From positions 20,803-84,802 of the forward strand of contig QKWP01000592.1 of the NCBI GenBank assembly GCA_003550325.1: DNA of 64,000 bases, in the 5' to 3' direction. The notes beneath the pieces were generated by a model. That model was not told the origin of the DNA, did not search any database, and saw nothing but the letters and a program-made list of their open reading frames with translations. The position numbers and the translations under genes were made by a program. Positions 1-12,126 of the stretch are shown piece after piece (within the stretch, counting starts at the first letter, position 1; every line of letters begins with the position of its first letter). The stretch is from Gigaspora rosea (lineage: Eukaryota > Glomeromycota > Glomeromycetes > Diversisporales > Gigasporaceae).

Positions 1-3000
1 TATATGTAAAATCGCGTTCTGAACATTTTTATGTAGTTTTTAAGGCCGATTTAAACACTAGTTTTCGAGTATTTTCACTCTTTTCTCTTTTTTCTTCTTG
101 TACAATGTTTTGTTTTGATGTCAGACTGATCCGGAACGATCAAAATTTACGTTCTCTGATTGGTTAATTCTTATGCGCCACGTCACATTACTGCAAAAGT
201 GTCTAGACCCCTAGTGCGGTTCGATAATAACCCTAGCGTGACTATCATTAATGCATAGGGCTGGTTTTCTTAATTAGGGAATTATATAGCAAGATATGCG
301 ATGGATAAATGGATTATATATTATAAAATAAAATATAAATTGTTAAAGTTCGATGCATTTGAATTAGTAATACCGGGTAGCTGCAAAAAATCGATTTTAA
401 TATAATAAGTGATCAGCCAATCATATTTAGCCAATACCACGTGTGTGTTTTTTAACCAATTAGGTTGATCGACTTTGACTTAGCCGGCTAAGTCATTTTT
501 TAAATATTGACTTAGTCAAGTTAATAAAAAGGGGTCGACTACAAACACTAATTAGAAAGTATGATATCAGATAATTTTGTCGATCATTTATTTATAAGAT
601 TGAATCTGATTGGTTAAATTTTTTAATTTTTTTATATTAGTGCTGAAATTTTTAAAATGGCTTTTTTTAAAAGTTAATTTTTTTTAATAAAGTTTTAAAA
701 AGCTTACTGTACATAGTAGCATGAGGAAAATTTATTTTTATTTCTATATATTGTTTACAATAGAGAAATGAACCTGTAAATAGCAAAAAAAAATTTTCAT
801 AATTAAGTCTGTCTAAAATTATAATTTGAAAACGTTTTTTTTATATAAGTGTTTAGAATCGAATGTTTCCACCAACTTTAATTAGAGACGATTTTGATAA
901 TAGTTGTATTTAATATAAAGCCATTACATTAAGTTTTTATGCTTAAAGCGAAATAACCAAGATAAAAATAACATGCTGTTTGGCGTCAAAGTATTGAACT
1001 TCATGTGAGCAAGATATTATCGTGAAAGATGCAAAGATTATCAAATACTATATGGAGTTGTGAGTGTAATGATAGCAATAATATCGGTATCGATATACAA
1101 ACAAGGTAAAGTGTCGTGCTAATCCTGCGAGCCTTGTGTTAGCTATTACGTAAGATACGATAAATTAGGATAATTATGAATATGCGACATGAATAATATG
1201 AAATCTGCGCAGAGGTGATGATTTTTTCAGAGAAACAATTGTTCTTTTTAAAGTAATAAACTGATTTTTTTTCATACTTAAGGTAAAGGGAAAAAAGCTT
1301 TTGAAATATATTTTTATTAATGCACACTGAGTCTATGTATCGTACGTATATGTTTTTATCATGCATCATTCTGTAAATTAGGGCATTGAAAGTTAATTAG
1401 TTGTTTAACGTAACCCCTCAGATTTCTGCCCCAAAATGAACTTATACGTTTTGGGGCAATCAAAATTCTGTTGAGCAGTAGAAATAGCTTGTGTTTTAAT
1501 AAGCTGTTTAATTTCTGGATTCATTAAATTAGCCAAAGTCGTTTTCAAAACTCTCATAATAGACAAAAACTGACTTGTTGCTTAACGCAGTAATATGGGA
1601 TTATAAGTCTATAATTGATTAAAAAGATGAACTTACATATATACATATCTATGTGTCTTGATATGTTAACAGTTAACTGTGCTAAAGATCCTAAAGGTTC
1701 TCTTTTTTTATGTATGTAAAGAATAAATTATTAAATCAAAGAAAACCAGCTTGAATTGGATAGATATAAAATACTTACTGTTGGGGCATAACTGGCTGCA
1801 CGTGGATATAATTTCTGGGGTATGAAAGTACCAGGGTAATAAGAAATGAAGTGATCGATGGATAATGTTATATAATTTTAGAAGTCTATTATGATAGACT
1901 ATTTATGTAATAAGAATGTTTATTGTATTTTTTTATACAATACTAATCCTAAATTAGTAAATTTATATGATGTAACCTTTTTCAGAGCGATAAAAATAGT
2001 GAAAAATCAATCCCATCAATAGATCAAGTTTAGCACTAAATGATTGGTTAACGAAACTCAAAATATCACAGATCTTTAATTCTAGTGATTATCAACTCAT
2101 CTAGACAGTAAAAAATCCGAAAGTAAAAAATCAAAAATATCAAAAAATAAGCAAACTTTGTCCCAGAACCCATGTTAATCCAATAATTTTTGGTAACAAA
2201 ACTGAGTCTCATTAACTACTTTGATTCGTTCTTGAGCTCTAGCTAAGCTCTACCAGAGCTCCTACCAGAGCTCCTACCAGAGCTTCTATAGCAGGAGTCT
2301 ATATAAAACGCGATCAATTTTGTAATATGATAAGTAACCTTTTTTAGCCATTTTTTTACTATAAACGGCCATCAAATAAGGGCAAAATAGGGTAAAAAAT
2401 ACAAATTCAGAAATTTTGCGTTTTACAATTATGAACGAGTTTTTCTAGTGTTTTAATTAATTAGTCTTTAATTTCAACCAATCAGAATTACTGATGATCA
2501 GCCAATAAAAACAAATTTCTGATATGCTGTATATTGTTAAATTGAATATTGTTAAATAGAGCTACTTAAATATATAAATTTTTGTAATTGAATTTTTAGA
2601 TAAAAAAGCCTTTGGAATTTTATGTTTAATAAGTTATAAAATAGTTGATGTGACTAGGCTGCTCGCACCATATTTTTTTTAAAATTCAGACTAGATATTG
2701 ATATTATGATGACTTTATAATAATTAGTGATTTCCAATTTCTAATTTTTTTATATAATTTATTATATTTTTCTTAAACTTTAGACTAGACATTGATATTA
2801 TTTTAGTAAAGACCTTTATTAATGAATTGCATATCTTATTACAATTTACAGTAAACAAAATATTAGATTATTACATATCTGATATTGATAAGCCAATAGT
2901 ATCAAAAATTATAAAAATATATAATACAAATATAGTATACTGGGCCATAGTAAGGAATTACCTAAATCTTAAGAAATAGATGAGAAAATAATAATTGCAA

Positions 3001-3329
3001 TTCTGTGATTCTATGGTCTATATTGTCCATGTCCATATTTTGCAAACACTGGAAGCTGCCAAGCTAGTATATATAAATATATAGTATGATAATTGTTGTT
3101 AACATAGACAGTATTGATATATACAGTAGGGAGTGTAGTACAGCAAAATTATGGCATGCCATTAGCCAAAATTTAAGCCATATCATACTATAGGCATGCT
3201 ATAATACAATTCAACTATTTTTTGAAAATTTCAGACATTTGCTTTAAAATTTCTTATGATTTATGTTGTTTGATTTTCTACTGGAATATTTTAGAATATT
3301 AATTTAACCAGAACAAAGCATATCATATA
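1..3329. other. AT-rich non-coding DNA
   Basis: I see no supportable gene here; the longest candidate frame (1139-1369, minus) is a 76-codon low-complexity sequence without a motif. Small structures are a perfect 18-bp palindrome at 477-494 (GACTTAGCCGGCTAAGTC), a hairpin with arms TGCCCCAAAA/TTTTGGGGCA at 1427-1436 and 1449-1458, and about three tandem copies of TCCTACCAGAGC at 2250-2286. The motif ATTGGTTAA or its complement recurs (near 167, 415, 612, 2043, 2475), as it does elsewhere in the window. These are probably remnants of small transposons, but no boundaries can be drawn. Confidence 0.6.
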
Positions 3330-3672
3330 TGGGGTGTTATCTATTAAAACAGCCCTTTTTTACATATATTTTATTTTGAGATAATTAAGTTTAATCATTT
3401 GTTTTGATTTTCGGACTGATTCGGGATTAATTAAAATTCATGATTTTGATTGGTTAAATGTAGCAGGTGACTATCAGATAATCTCATAATATGTTGGCCT
3501 TACGCAGCCTCATGTAATTTTTTTTTACAATTATCTTGATTTTTTTCATTATGCAAATCAATCTTCATTTATAATTGAAAAATATTAATCATGTCAAATT
3601 TTATATAAATCTAATGAAAACTCATTTTTCAAAAAATTGCAAATAAGGGCTGTTTTAATAGATAATACTCCA
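3330..3672. mobile_element. Palindromic MITE with TA target duplication
   Basis: The two ends are inverted copies of each other over at least 30 bp; they start TGGGGTGTTATCTATTAAAA and end with the matching complement TAGATAATACTCCA. Both ends abut a TA dinucleotide (3328-3329 and 3673-3674), the target duplication of Tc1/mariner/pogo-type elements. The interior is AT-rich with no coding capacity, so the element is non-autonomous. Elements with the same TGGGG/TGGGC start and TA target lie at 27416-27868, 57410-57611 and 58017-58399. Confidence 0.75.
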
Positions 3673-3766
3673 TATAAGAGGCATGCACATAATCACTGTG
3701 TTATACTCTCTAACATACAGTGATTAAATAGGCATTTTACATTATATTGATCTAAAATAGCAAACC

Positions 3767-3907
3767 CAGGGTTGTTAATTTATAGTAATTCATAAAATTT
3801 GTTAATAAGTTAAAGTAAGTTATCGGTAAGTTACCTTAAGTTACTTAAGGTAACTTACCAATAACTTACTGCCAAATTTTATAAATTACTGTAATTTTAC
3901 AACTCTG
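3767..3907. mobile_element. hAT-type MITE, 141 bp, GTTACC motif array
   Basis: The terminal inverted repeats start CAGGGTTGTTAATTTATAGT on the left and CAGAGTTGTAAAATTACAGT on the right (read inward). The flanks carry an 8-bp duplication with one mismatch, agcaaacc (3759-3766) and agcagacc (3908-3915). An 8-bp duplication and a CAGRG terminus are hallmarks of the hAT superfamily. The centre is a run of the motif AAGTTACC and its complement GGTAACTT in mirror order. There is no coding capacity; mobilisation in trans by a hAT transposase is inferred. Confidence 0.75.
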
Positions 3908-3915
3908 AGCAGACC

Positions 3916-5859
3916 TATCATTGATACTATGTTAGTTTAGCTAGTATTATTTATATACTCCTACTTAGAATTAGCTAGCGTTAAAAATAATATAGGCTAA
4001 CTTGATAACACATCTGGCCAATAGAAAATACTTTATTATCTGGAGTGAAGCAAAGGATACTCTGTTTTTACGATAGCTTGTGATTACGTGAAGTTGTCTA
4101 TCCATTCACTTTTATGAATGCTAATTGGCCATTATGACTATTATAAATATGCAATAAATCTTTAATTCAACCCTTTTTTTTGTACTTCGGACTTACACTG
4201 GTTTCCAGTTCCTAGTCATAGAATTGTTCAATGATATATACTATATATACTGTATATATATATATCATCCCTTTGTATTTATATCAATATGAGTAACTAT
4301 TTACAAAAAATTGTTCACCTTTTGTAATTTTAACCAATCAAATTTTAAGATCAGATATAATGTAAAAATCGAAAATACAAGGATAGCTCTAAATTTTTAT
4401 TAGGAAACCATCAATTGCGTCAGTAGCTGTTATATTCTTATAACCTAATTCTAATTATAATACTATTTTCTTGGTTTTAATTTTATATATTTTATTTGTT
4501 TTGACTATCACATTATACCTAATTTTAAATTTTGATTAATCAAAATTAAATTTTTGTGATATCAAAAATTTTGCACGACATGTAATTTGAGCCACTCCAA
4601 TCTAAATAATTTTGCCAAAATTATCAAATTTTAACAAATTTTACTAACAAACTTCTAAGTAAAATTGTTTGAATTGTAATTTTTAATTGGCAGTACAGAG
4701 ATAGTATTAATGTTTTGCAGGTTTGATCCAAGGCCTGAATCTGAATTCAGATTGGTTTGGGTTATATAAAATGCAAAATTTTTTGAATACCACTAACTTA
4801 CTATTTTGTAAAAGAGCTATTTAAGTTGATAAGAGTTTAAATAAATCTTATTAGATTCTTGATTATATAAATATGATTTTATTTGTTAGCTATATATAGG
4901 GTGTCCAGAATTATGCTATTAGCATAGATTAGCATAATTCAAGTTTGCTAATATAATTATGTTAGCAGAAGAATTTAGCATAATTTATATTTGTTAATAT
5001 AGAATTAAGATAGTTTATTTATGATATCAAAATCAAAATTTTTATGGATTCCGGATCAACATGTATTGCAAATTGATTATGAAAAATTGTCACTTTGTAC
5101 TATAAATTATTAAAATAACCAGTTACAAAAATAATCTTTTCTATTTTATAATGCACTTGAACGCTTACCAAATTTCTTGTTAGCAATTTTGTTATTAATT
5201 AGAAAAGTGCAAAAAATCATATAATTAGGGTTTACATAGATTATACCCTTCTCCTCTAGTGATAGGACTATTAACCAATCAAATTTAACCTTTTATAATA
5301 TTTTAAAAAACTCAAATGTCTTTAACCCCATGATTGATAAAAGTCTCTACATAGTAAAGTCTAAATTTTACTAAGCAAATCGATTAAAATTGCTTAAGGG
5401 TAGAGGGTATATAGATCATTTCTATTAATAAATGATTTACTAAAAATTTTATATTTAATAATAAAGAAAATTTTTATTAAGTAACTATATTAAATTTTTA
5501 AATAAAATTATAAAGGAGGTTTTTTTGATTTTAACGATAATTGAATCATTAAAATTGGCCTAGTAGAACATAAGATATAGTTGTTTTTATCTCTGCGACC
5601 CTATTTTACTTATTGTTTACACATGATTTGATTGGCCAATTTGTGATTGCCCTACAGAATAGACCTCGCTCTCGCAAAAGTTGATACTATAAAAACTTTA
5701 TCAAATTTTATTCAAAATTAATAAAATTTTTAGAATATGTGTAATTTTTTATTATGAACAATTTTACTTAGTACAAAAATTAATTTATATAGTAAAAGGA
5801 ATTTATTTTATAGTGCTATAGCATTATAGTACTATAGCACTATAGTGCTATAGTATTTA
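3916..5859. other. AT-rich non-coding DNA
   Basis: No gene is visible. The stretch contains a TA microsatellite near 4235-4270, a partial repeated segment of the CCAATCAAATTTTAAGATCAG type near 4330, an AGGGTGTCCAGAATTATGC segment near 4902 with internal repeats of AGCATAATT, and the palindromic CTATAG array at 5809-5853. Confidence 0.55.
5809..5853. repeat. Palindromic array CTATAGTGCTATAG
   Basis: About four overlapping copies of the motif TATAGTGCTATAG or TATAGTACTATAG sit in a 45-bp stretch, so almost every base can pair with a neighbouring copy. The array lies immediately outside the left arm of the inverted repeat that begins near 5860. The function is unknown; it may be the subterminal motif array of an old transposon, as seen next to hAT termini elsewhere in this window. 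Confidence 0.6.
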
Positions 5860-5924
5860 TATATAATTTATTATATTTTTTATAAGAAGTTTGCTATTTA
5901 TCACCACTGATGATTATCACCGGT

Positions 5925-7211
5925 AAAAGGGTGTGGCGACATAGAGAAGCTGTCTGGTTGTCACCCCCAAGCGGCAGGTCTAGAGTTCAAATCCCACTGA
6001 AGAAGAATTAGAAAATAGACCTGTGTTACGGTAACATTTGTTCATCGATCGGTCGGGTATATTACCTGTAACCTTGGTACTACCATTTTGAATGAGAGCA
6101 TCGGCGCAGTTGTGTAAGTTACACAGACAAATCCAAGAGACCGGAACAATTGAAACCTGTTTGGCAAGCCCCGAGTAGAGAGGTAAGGAAGATCCTTCTA
6201 CGGTGCTACAGAAGCCCTTATAACCAAAAACCGGAGAACTGAAAGGAATATACCCATGGCAAGAGGGAACACCAACCTGGCTGCCGGAGTCGTACCAGAG
6301 GAAAAGGACCTATGTTTCGGAAGTAGGTACCAAGGAAAAAGAGACCATCGGCACATAAAGCCGGGCAGACCAATCCTTCCGGGCCAACTGGCTTGGTAGT
6401 TTGGGAGGGACTAGTATAAAGTTAGAGGTGTCGGATGTGAATACTGGGGATCAGAATGAACTCTACAAGGGCAGATGGAACTAACCGACCAACAAGAAGT
6501 GGAAACATAGAGGCGTGTACGTGTCAAAGCCCAACGAAGCTCTGGGTGTACCCATATGGGAGTCTTAGGACGTTAAGAGGATCTGGGACCACCAGTAACA
6601 GGTATAGCTAGTATAAGTGCATGTAGTGGTAGATCGGGTTGGCTGAGCCTTATGATGCCATCCAACTACATCAGGGACTGGAAGCTTCGGTGAAACATGC
6701 CTGGGTACTCGTCACCATAGTAGGAAGTACAGTTGTTCGCACATTTCCGAATTCGGAATGCCAAATCCTGGGTCCCCATGTCGCAGGAAAATCAGCTAGT
6801 TGCGGCAGCATGCAGGCTTGAGATACTTACCCAATGTGGTAGAGGCAGCTGCATGGCTTGAGATACGAACTTTTGAGAAGTATACTAGTAAGGAACTAGG
6901 TATACCAATTTGAAAGCAGAAAGCGCCTACCTGGAATTACATACACCAAATTGGAAGTGACGATATTAGAAAATGTAGGTAAAGTGGTGGACATGCGAAT
7001 ACTAACGGTTGGTTGGGGAAAACCAGGCTAGCTATATAAATGGGAGTATGGTAGGCTCTGGTAGGTTTAGGTTATGGATAAATTAGTCCAAGTCTCGGTA
7101 CTTAGTAGATAGTATAATAATTGTAAGCAAATATATTGTAACAATTAATATATACTCAATAAAGTCCAGAGGCATAACCTCACTTTAACATTTAAAAAAA
7201 AAAAAAAAAAA
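5925..7211 (+). mobile_element. SINE-like retroelement SINE1, tRNA-like head, poly(A) tail
   Basis: A perfect 13-bp direct repeat, gattatcaccggt, flanks the element at 5912-5924 and 7212-7224, the signature of LINE-mediated insertion. The 5' end resembles a tRNA: a degenerate A box near 5934-5950 and a good B box (GAGTTCAAATCCC) at 5983-5995. The 3' end has AATAAAG at 7159-7165, a hairpin GAGG-cataa-CCTC at 7169-7181 and an A-run to 7211. No long reading frame exists; the 60-codon frame at 6639-6821 has no recognisable domain. At 1.29 kb it is much longer than usual SINEs (100-600 bp), so a retrotransposed polymerase III RNA or a composite SINE are alternatives. A 5'-truncated relative lies at 11962-12126. 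Confidence 0.8.
5983..5995 (+). promoter_or_regulatory. Internal RNA polymerase III B box of SINE1
   Basis: GAGTTCAAATCCC matches the B-box consensus GGTTCRANTCC at most positions and lies about 50 bp downstream of a weak A-box-like TGGCGACATAGAG. The spacing and flanking bases look like the T arm of a tRNA. It would make the element transcribable by polymerase III; activity is inferred. Confidence 0.55.
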
Positions 7212-7224
7212 GATTATCACCGGT

Positions 7225-7930
7225 TTCAATTAAATTCAGGATCAGTTGTAATATGTAGATCAATTTTTGTGTAACAAAAACAAAGAATTTTTTAAAAATT
7301 GCTAAAATTGCTTCTAACCTAAATTTTGTCTATGAAACTATTATACTTTTTTTTATGTAAAAAAAATTCCTTGCTAATTTTTACTATATACAAAGCTCTA
7401 TTCTAATCTCTAATCTTTACCATTACCCTAATATTAAAGAGATTTAATTTTAATTTAGTTTGTTTTGTTTATTTTGCTTTATGCATTGTAGATCACTGGT
7501 GATGATCACTAGTGGTGATTCGAAGCAATTTTCTATAATAAATTAAAAAATAAAAAAAAAGAAATGCCAAAAAAGAAATCCGGAAAATAAAAGCGATAAT
7601 TTAAAAAAATAAAAAAGGCAAATTTAAAAAAAAAATAAATAAATAAAACTGATAAATAAAAAAAAATAAATAAAAAGAACAATAATAAAAAAAGCAAAAA
7701 TTTATAATAAAAAAAATAAAAAAAAAGTGTTAAAAAAAAATTGAAATAATAAAAAATTTAAAAACATTAAAAAAAAGGTTTATGTAATTTAGTGTATATG
7801 CGTTGTAATGCACCCATATGATAAACCAATCAGATCGTAGGATCAGGTGTAATGTAAAATCAAGAAAAATAGCGATCTTTTAAAAAATCAGCTGTGGCTC
7901 ATAATTTTGCTTATGAAACTACTCTTCATG
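7225..7930. other. AT-rich non-coding DNA
   Basis: No gene. 7545-7780 is an A-rich low-complexity tract. 7810-7930 holds a segment (CCAATCAGATCGTAGGATCAG, then GGTGTAATGTAAAATC) that recurs in variant form near 4330, 10048, 12131 and 16465. It continues on the far side of the element at 7931-9807, so that element was inserted into this older repeat. Confidence 0.55.
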
Positions 7931-9807
7931 ACAGATACAGGGTGTAGGTGAGATTTTCTGGGTCACGTGAACAATCGATCTCTGGGCTAGGTCAGTGGTC
8001 ACGTGATCACGTATGCACTTTCCTATTTCACGGATCAATATAAAAAAAAATAAATACACAGATCACTTTTTTTTTCAACCAACCCTTTTTTTTTAACATC
8101 GCCGTTCGTGTTGTCACTCTTCAGTTTTGCAATTGCTGTCGTCGCGTTTAGTTAAGTCGTTTCACTAGTGGCGGTTTACTTTTTTTCTTCTATTGTCATT
8201 CATTGTGTCTTTGAGTTTCTTGTACTGCCATTTTATTTGTAGTGTTTTATTTCCTTTTTTTCTATAGTGTCGTCGTTTCTCTTGCCGTTTCTCTTGCCGT
8301 TTCTCTTGCCATTTCTCTTGCCGTTCACTTAATGTTTCTTTTAACGTTTTTCTTGCCGTTTCTCTTTCTTGCCGTTTCTCTTGCTGTTTCGCTAGGTGTC
8401 GTGGCACTGTAATTGATGTTAATGGGTGGGTTAGTGTTAGATAAGGGATAGGATTAGAGGTTAGATTGTAGTATTAGTGCAGGTTTAGTATAGAAATAAA
8501 TATGTAAATAAAGGTAATTATAACAATAAATAAAATTAATATGAGAAGATTTAAAGAAAAAAAAAAACAATTCAAAATAAAAATAAATCTGAATCTAAAG
8601 ACAAGGATTAATTATCCTCCCGAATAATTGGTGGTGGCTGTTCCAATAATTTTTTTCTGAAATTAAAATAAATAATTTATTAAATAGTTTTTTTTAAATA
8701 AAATAAATAAAAAGAATTAAAAAAAAAACATTAAATTAAAATAAAAAAAGAAAAAAAATTAAAACAAATTAAAAAAACAAATAAAAAAATTTAAACGAAT
8801 TAAAATAAAATAAACTAAAAAATAAATATAAAAAATTAAAATGAATTAAAAAAAACATTAAAAAAAAAAATAATAAAATTTTTAAATTTATTTGATTTTT
8901 TTTTTAATTTTTTTTTATCAATCACAATCTAGTATCTTATTTTTGTGGTAAAAAAGAAAAAAAAGGTAAAACGAATTAAAAAAAAATAAAAAAAATTTAA
9001 AAATTTTTATTTTTATTTTTTTTTTAATGGTTTATCTTTTGTTTTTTTTTAATTCGGTTTAATTTTTAAATTTTTTTATTTTTTTATAATTTGTTTTTAA
9101 TTTAATTAATTCTATTTATTTTATTTAAAAAAAAATTTTTTATTTCTTCATAGATAAGGTGTCAATACGATCTAAATAGAACCATTATGCATTTAAGTAA
9201 GAATATGTTGATGGCTAAAAAAATTCATGTTCGGATTTATTTTTATTTTTTTATTTAAATCCTCTCATATTAATTTTATTTATTTGTATTTTATTATTAT
9301 TTTCATTTACATAATTATTTCTAAACTATCTAAAACTAAACCCACACTAATACTAAACTTAACACTACAATCTAATCTCTAACCCTATTCCTTATCTAAC
9401 ACTAACCCACCCATTAACATCAATTATAGCGCCACGAAACCTAGCAAAACGGCAAGAGAAATGGCAAGAAACACTAGAAAAAAAGAAAATGAAACACTAC
9501 AAATGAAACAGCGATACAAGAAACTCAAAAACATGATGAAACGACAATAAAAGAAAAAAATAAGCCACCACTAGTGAAACGACTTACCGCAACTGACGAT
9601 GAAACAAAAGATAAAACCAAAGACGATACCAATAGCGACAACACAAACAGCAACGTTAAGGTTAGTTAAAAAAAAAGTGATCTGTGTATTTTTTTTTATA
9701 TTGATCTGTGAAACAGGAAAGTGCTCACGTGATCACGTGACATGACCTAGCCCGGAGATCGATTGATCACGTGACCCAGAAAATCTCACCTACATCCTGG
9801 CACTCTC
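7931..9807. mobile_element. Giant palindromic element, 1.88 kb, MULE-like target duplication
   Basis: The left half is an imperfect reverse complement of the right half over almost the whole length. For example AGGTGAGATTTTCTGGGTCA near 7946 matches the complement near 9790; ACAGATCACTTTTTTTT near 8058 matches near 9670; the GGGTTAGTGTTAGATAAGG segments near 8430 and 9385 are mirror copies. A perfect 10-bp direct repeat, actcttcatg, flanks it (7921-7930 and 9808-9817). Very long terminal inverted repeats with a 9-10-bp duplication are typical of Mutator-like (MULE) elements. The low-complexity frame at 8165-8407 (repeats of K/R-Q-E) comes from tandem copies of CTTGCCGTTTCT and I do not call it a gene. 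The centre is a poly-A/T tract, so the RNA could fold into one very long hairpin. Confidence 0.75.
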
Positions 9808-9924
9808 ACTCTTCATGTTTCAACAAAAAAAATTTCTTGCAAAATTTTACCATAAAGCCCTTTTTCTTGCTATACACTATTCTAACCTCATCCTAACCCT
9901 AAATAACAAAAAATGGGTTATTTT

Positions 9925-10262
9925 TAGGAATGCATCGGTCCTGAAAAAGACCGGTCCCGGACCGGAACTAATAAGGACCGTGGGACCATTAAAGGACTGG
10001 TCCTGGGACCGGTCCTTGTAAACATAACTATGATATTCATATCACCCAATCAAATTTCTTGATCAGGTGTAACGTAGATCATATGATGTTTGTTTACATC
10101 TAAAGTAAAAATTACGTCATTTTTGGCCAATAAAATCTTATGCATTAAGATTGACGTAATTATTAAAGGACCGTTATAGGACCGAAGGACCGGACCGGAC
10201 CGGGACCGTAAACACTATGATAACAGTCCTTTTAGGGACCGGACCGGACTGATGCAACTCTA
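9925..10262. mobile_element. hAT-type MITE, 338 bp, GGACCGG motif array
   Basis: The inverted termini are TAGGAATGCATCGGTCC and, read inward from the right, TAGAGTTGCATCAGTCC. A perfect 8-bp duplication, gttatttt, lies at 9917-9924 and 10263-10270. Both subterminal regions are arrays of GGACCG/CGGTCC, including the perfect palindrome GGACCGGTCC. These are hAT hallmarks. No coding capacity. It is inserted in the same older repeat that continues on both sides. Confidence 0.88.
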
Positions 10263-10270
10263 GTTATTTT

Positions 10271-11944
10271 AGTTGTTTTAATTTCACATTACACCAAATC
10301 ATATGCGGTGTGCTACAGCGCATATGCACAAAAATATTAAATTCTAAAAAAAATAATATGTAATAAAAAAAAATCAAAATAATAAAAAAATTTATAATAT
10401 AAAAAAATCAAGAAAATAACTAAATATACACATGTGTGTATACGATATATATTGCATAAATAAGATCATCAGAGTGCATATAATTTGATCACGGGGTATA
10501 TATACAATCAGTGATCATTAATAATCACTATTTTTTTTTTTTTTTTTTTTTTGTACTGCTTTTTTTATTTTTTGTACTAACGTTTACTTCCGTTTTGTGG
10601 TATCGCCACTCGCGTTGCTTTGGTGTCATCCTCTTGATGTGGATCTGTAATTTAGGTGCTGTGATTTTTGTTATTTGCTTTACTGCTTGTTTACCACTCG
10701 CTTTGCTGTTTGCTTAGTTTTGCTTGCCTTGCTATTTGCTTTATGCTTCTTGTTTTGTCGCTTTGCTACTTGTTTTGTGTTGATTATTTTGCCACTTTAT
10801 GCCATAATTTCGCTGGTTGCACCATACTTTTGGTGTCGTTAGTGTGAATTGTGCTTTGTTTGTTGCAGGAGTAATTTCGTTGACATGTCACGCTTATTTA
10901 AAAATTAGACTAGTTGGAGTTAGGTTTGATTTAGGGTTAGAGTGGGGTTAGGGTAAGTTGTTTTAGTTAGAGGTTAGGGTTAGAGTGGGTTATTTTGTTA
11001 GGATTAGGGTAGTTTTTATTCATTGTTATTGTTTTTCAGTTTGTGTTTATTTCTAAACTTTTTTTTTTGCTTTGTTAAGAGCGTCTTGGAAGTATGACAG
11101 TTTCTGAACTTTTTTGGTTATTCCGGTGCGTATTATTTATTTCTTTGTGTTTTTTGTTTTCTGGGCTTGTGAATCATTTACTAACGGTTTTTTCTTTTTT
11201 TCTTTGTTTGTAAAGGCATTTTTTAATTCTTTGGGCTGCATGATTTCTTCGTTTTCGTTAATAAGCATATTTGTAAGGTATAACTTCTACTTTGGCATAT
11301 AGATTTTTTTTCTTCAAATCACTTGGGTTGTCTTTGTCTTTCTCGTTGCATTATTGTGGGATTTAGTTCTTTTGATGTTGTTTATGATGTTTTGTAGTTA
11401 GCATTTAGAATATTAGGCGTAAAAGTGTTTATTGCGTAATGACGATTCAATAGTATTCGTTGCATAATAATGGTTTAATATAGGCTAGATAGTTTTAATC
11501 TAATAGTTGTAATCGGGTTGTATTTATATATAGTTGTATCATAGTGCAAGTGTAATAAATTAATTTTTTAATACTGTAAATCGTGTAATGTATTGATTTG
11601 ATTGCATATTACTGTATCATATGTGCTATAAATTGGTCACGTGATTAAAGGTGCAGGTATATCGTTTTTTATGACCCGGGCAATTATAGTAATTTGGATT
11701 GGCTAATTTTGTGTTAAATATTATATACGATGTTAATTATTTTGACCAATCATTATCAAAAAACATGGCACATGATACCGTGTTTATACACTAGTGTACA
11801 AATAGAAATTCTCAAAAATAAAAATAAAAAAATTTATTAAAATTTATTAAAAAAAATAAAAATAATAAAAAAAGACAACTACTATTTGTACACAGATATA
11901 TATGATCTGCAGGGATCACATATGTTACTCTAAATCGCTATTTC
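10271..11944. other. Non-coding, GT/T-rich low-complexity DNA
   Basis: 10520-11450 is rich in T and G on the plus strand and resembles in style one arm of the palindrome at 7931-9807; the T-rich frames at 10511-10717 and 11114-11302 are composition artefacts. 10920-11010 contains several scattered TTAGGGTTAG-type telomere-like units. 11790-11900 contains a segment (TTTGTACACTAGTG on its complement) that recurs near 16410. No gene is supported. Confidence 0.5.
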
Positions 11945-11961
11945 AAATTGGGTGTAATGTT

Positions 11962-12126
11962 TTTTTTTTTTTTTTTTTAAGGTGAGGCCTTGCTTATATC
12001 TTTTATTAGGTAATTTATATAAGTAATTACATATAATATATAAAAACTTAAATTGTACAAAGACAAATACATATAAATTACATGCAAGAATAGAAGCTCA
12101 GACTAATTTATCTGTGACCTAAACCT
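11962..12126 (-). mobile_element. 5'-truncated relative of SINE1
   Basis: Read on the minus strand, this begins with GGTTTAGGTCACAGATAAAT and ends with TAATAAAAGATATAAGC, hairpin AAGG-cctca-CCTT and an A-run. It matches the last 150 bp or so of the element at 5925-7211. A direct repeat of about 16 bp (aaattgggtgtaatgt) flanks it at 11945-11960 and 12127-12142. The 5' truncation with a long target duplication indicates target-primed reverse transcription. Its hairpin stem differs from the full copy by a paired change (G-C to A-T). Confidence 0.85.

Larger units (their letters stand above)
5860..7552. repeat. Inverted repeat (old MITE) interrupted by a SINE-like element
   Basis: The left arm (about 5860-5924, containing TTTATCACCACTGATGATTA) is the imperfect reverse complement of the right arm (about 7494-7552, containing GATCACTAGTGGTGATTCG). 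Between the arms, after removing the insert at 5925-7211 and one copy of its target duplication, only about 0.4 kb remains, a typical MITE size. The outermost boundary and any target duplication are not clear. The interior right of the insert contains the AGGATCAGTTGTAATATG segment found in several other repeats here. Confidence 0.55.

Noticed and set aside
5931..5997. A functional tRNA gene at the head of SINE1 (similarly 45856-45920)
   Set aside because: The acceptor and D arms do not pair properly and the sequence is part of a flanked retroelement; only promoter boxes are retained.
8165..8407. 80-codon minus frame rich in K/R-Q-E repeats
   Set aside because: It is produced by tandem CTTGCCGTTTCT units in one arm of a palindromic MITE; the mirror arm lacks an equivalent frame and no domain is present.
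10920..11010. TTAGGG-like repeats (also near 12377, 16650, 20459)
   Set aside because: Units are few, scattered and embedded in dispersed repeats or a MITE; not a telomere or a chromosome-end scar.
10511..11302. Membrane-protein-like plus frames (F/L/V-rich)
   Set aside because: Driven by T-rich low-complexity sequence with poly-T runs; no conserved feature.
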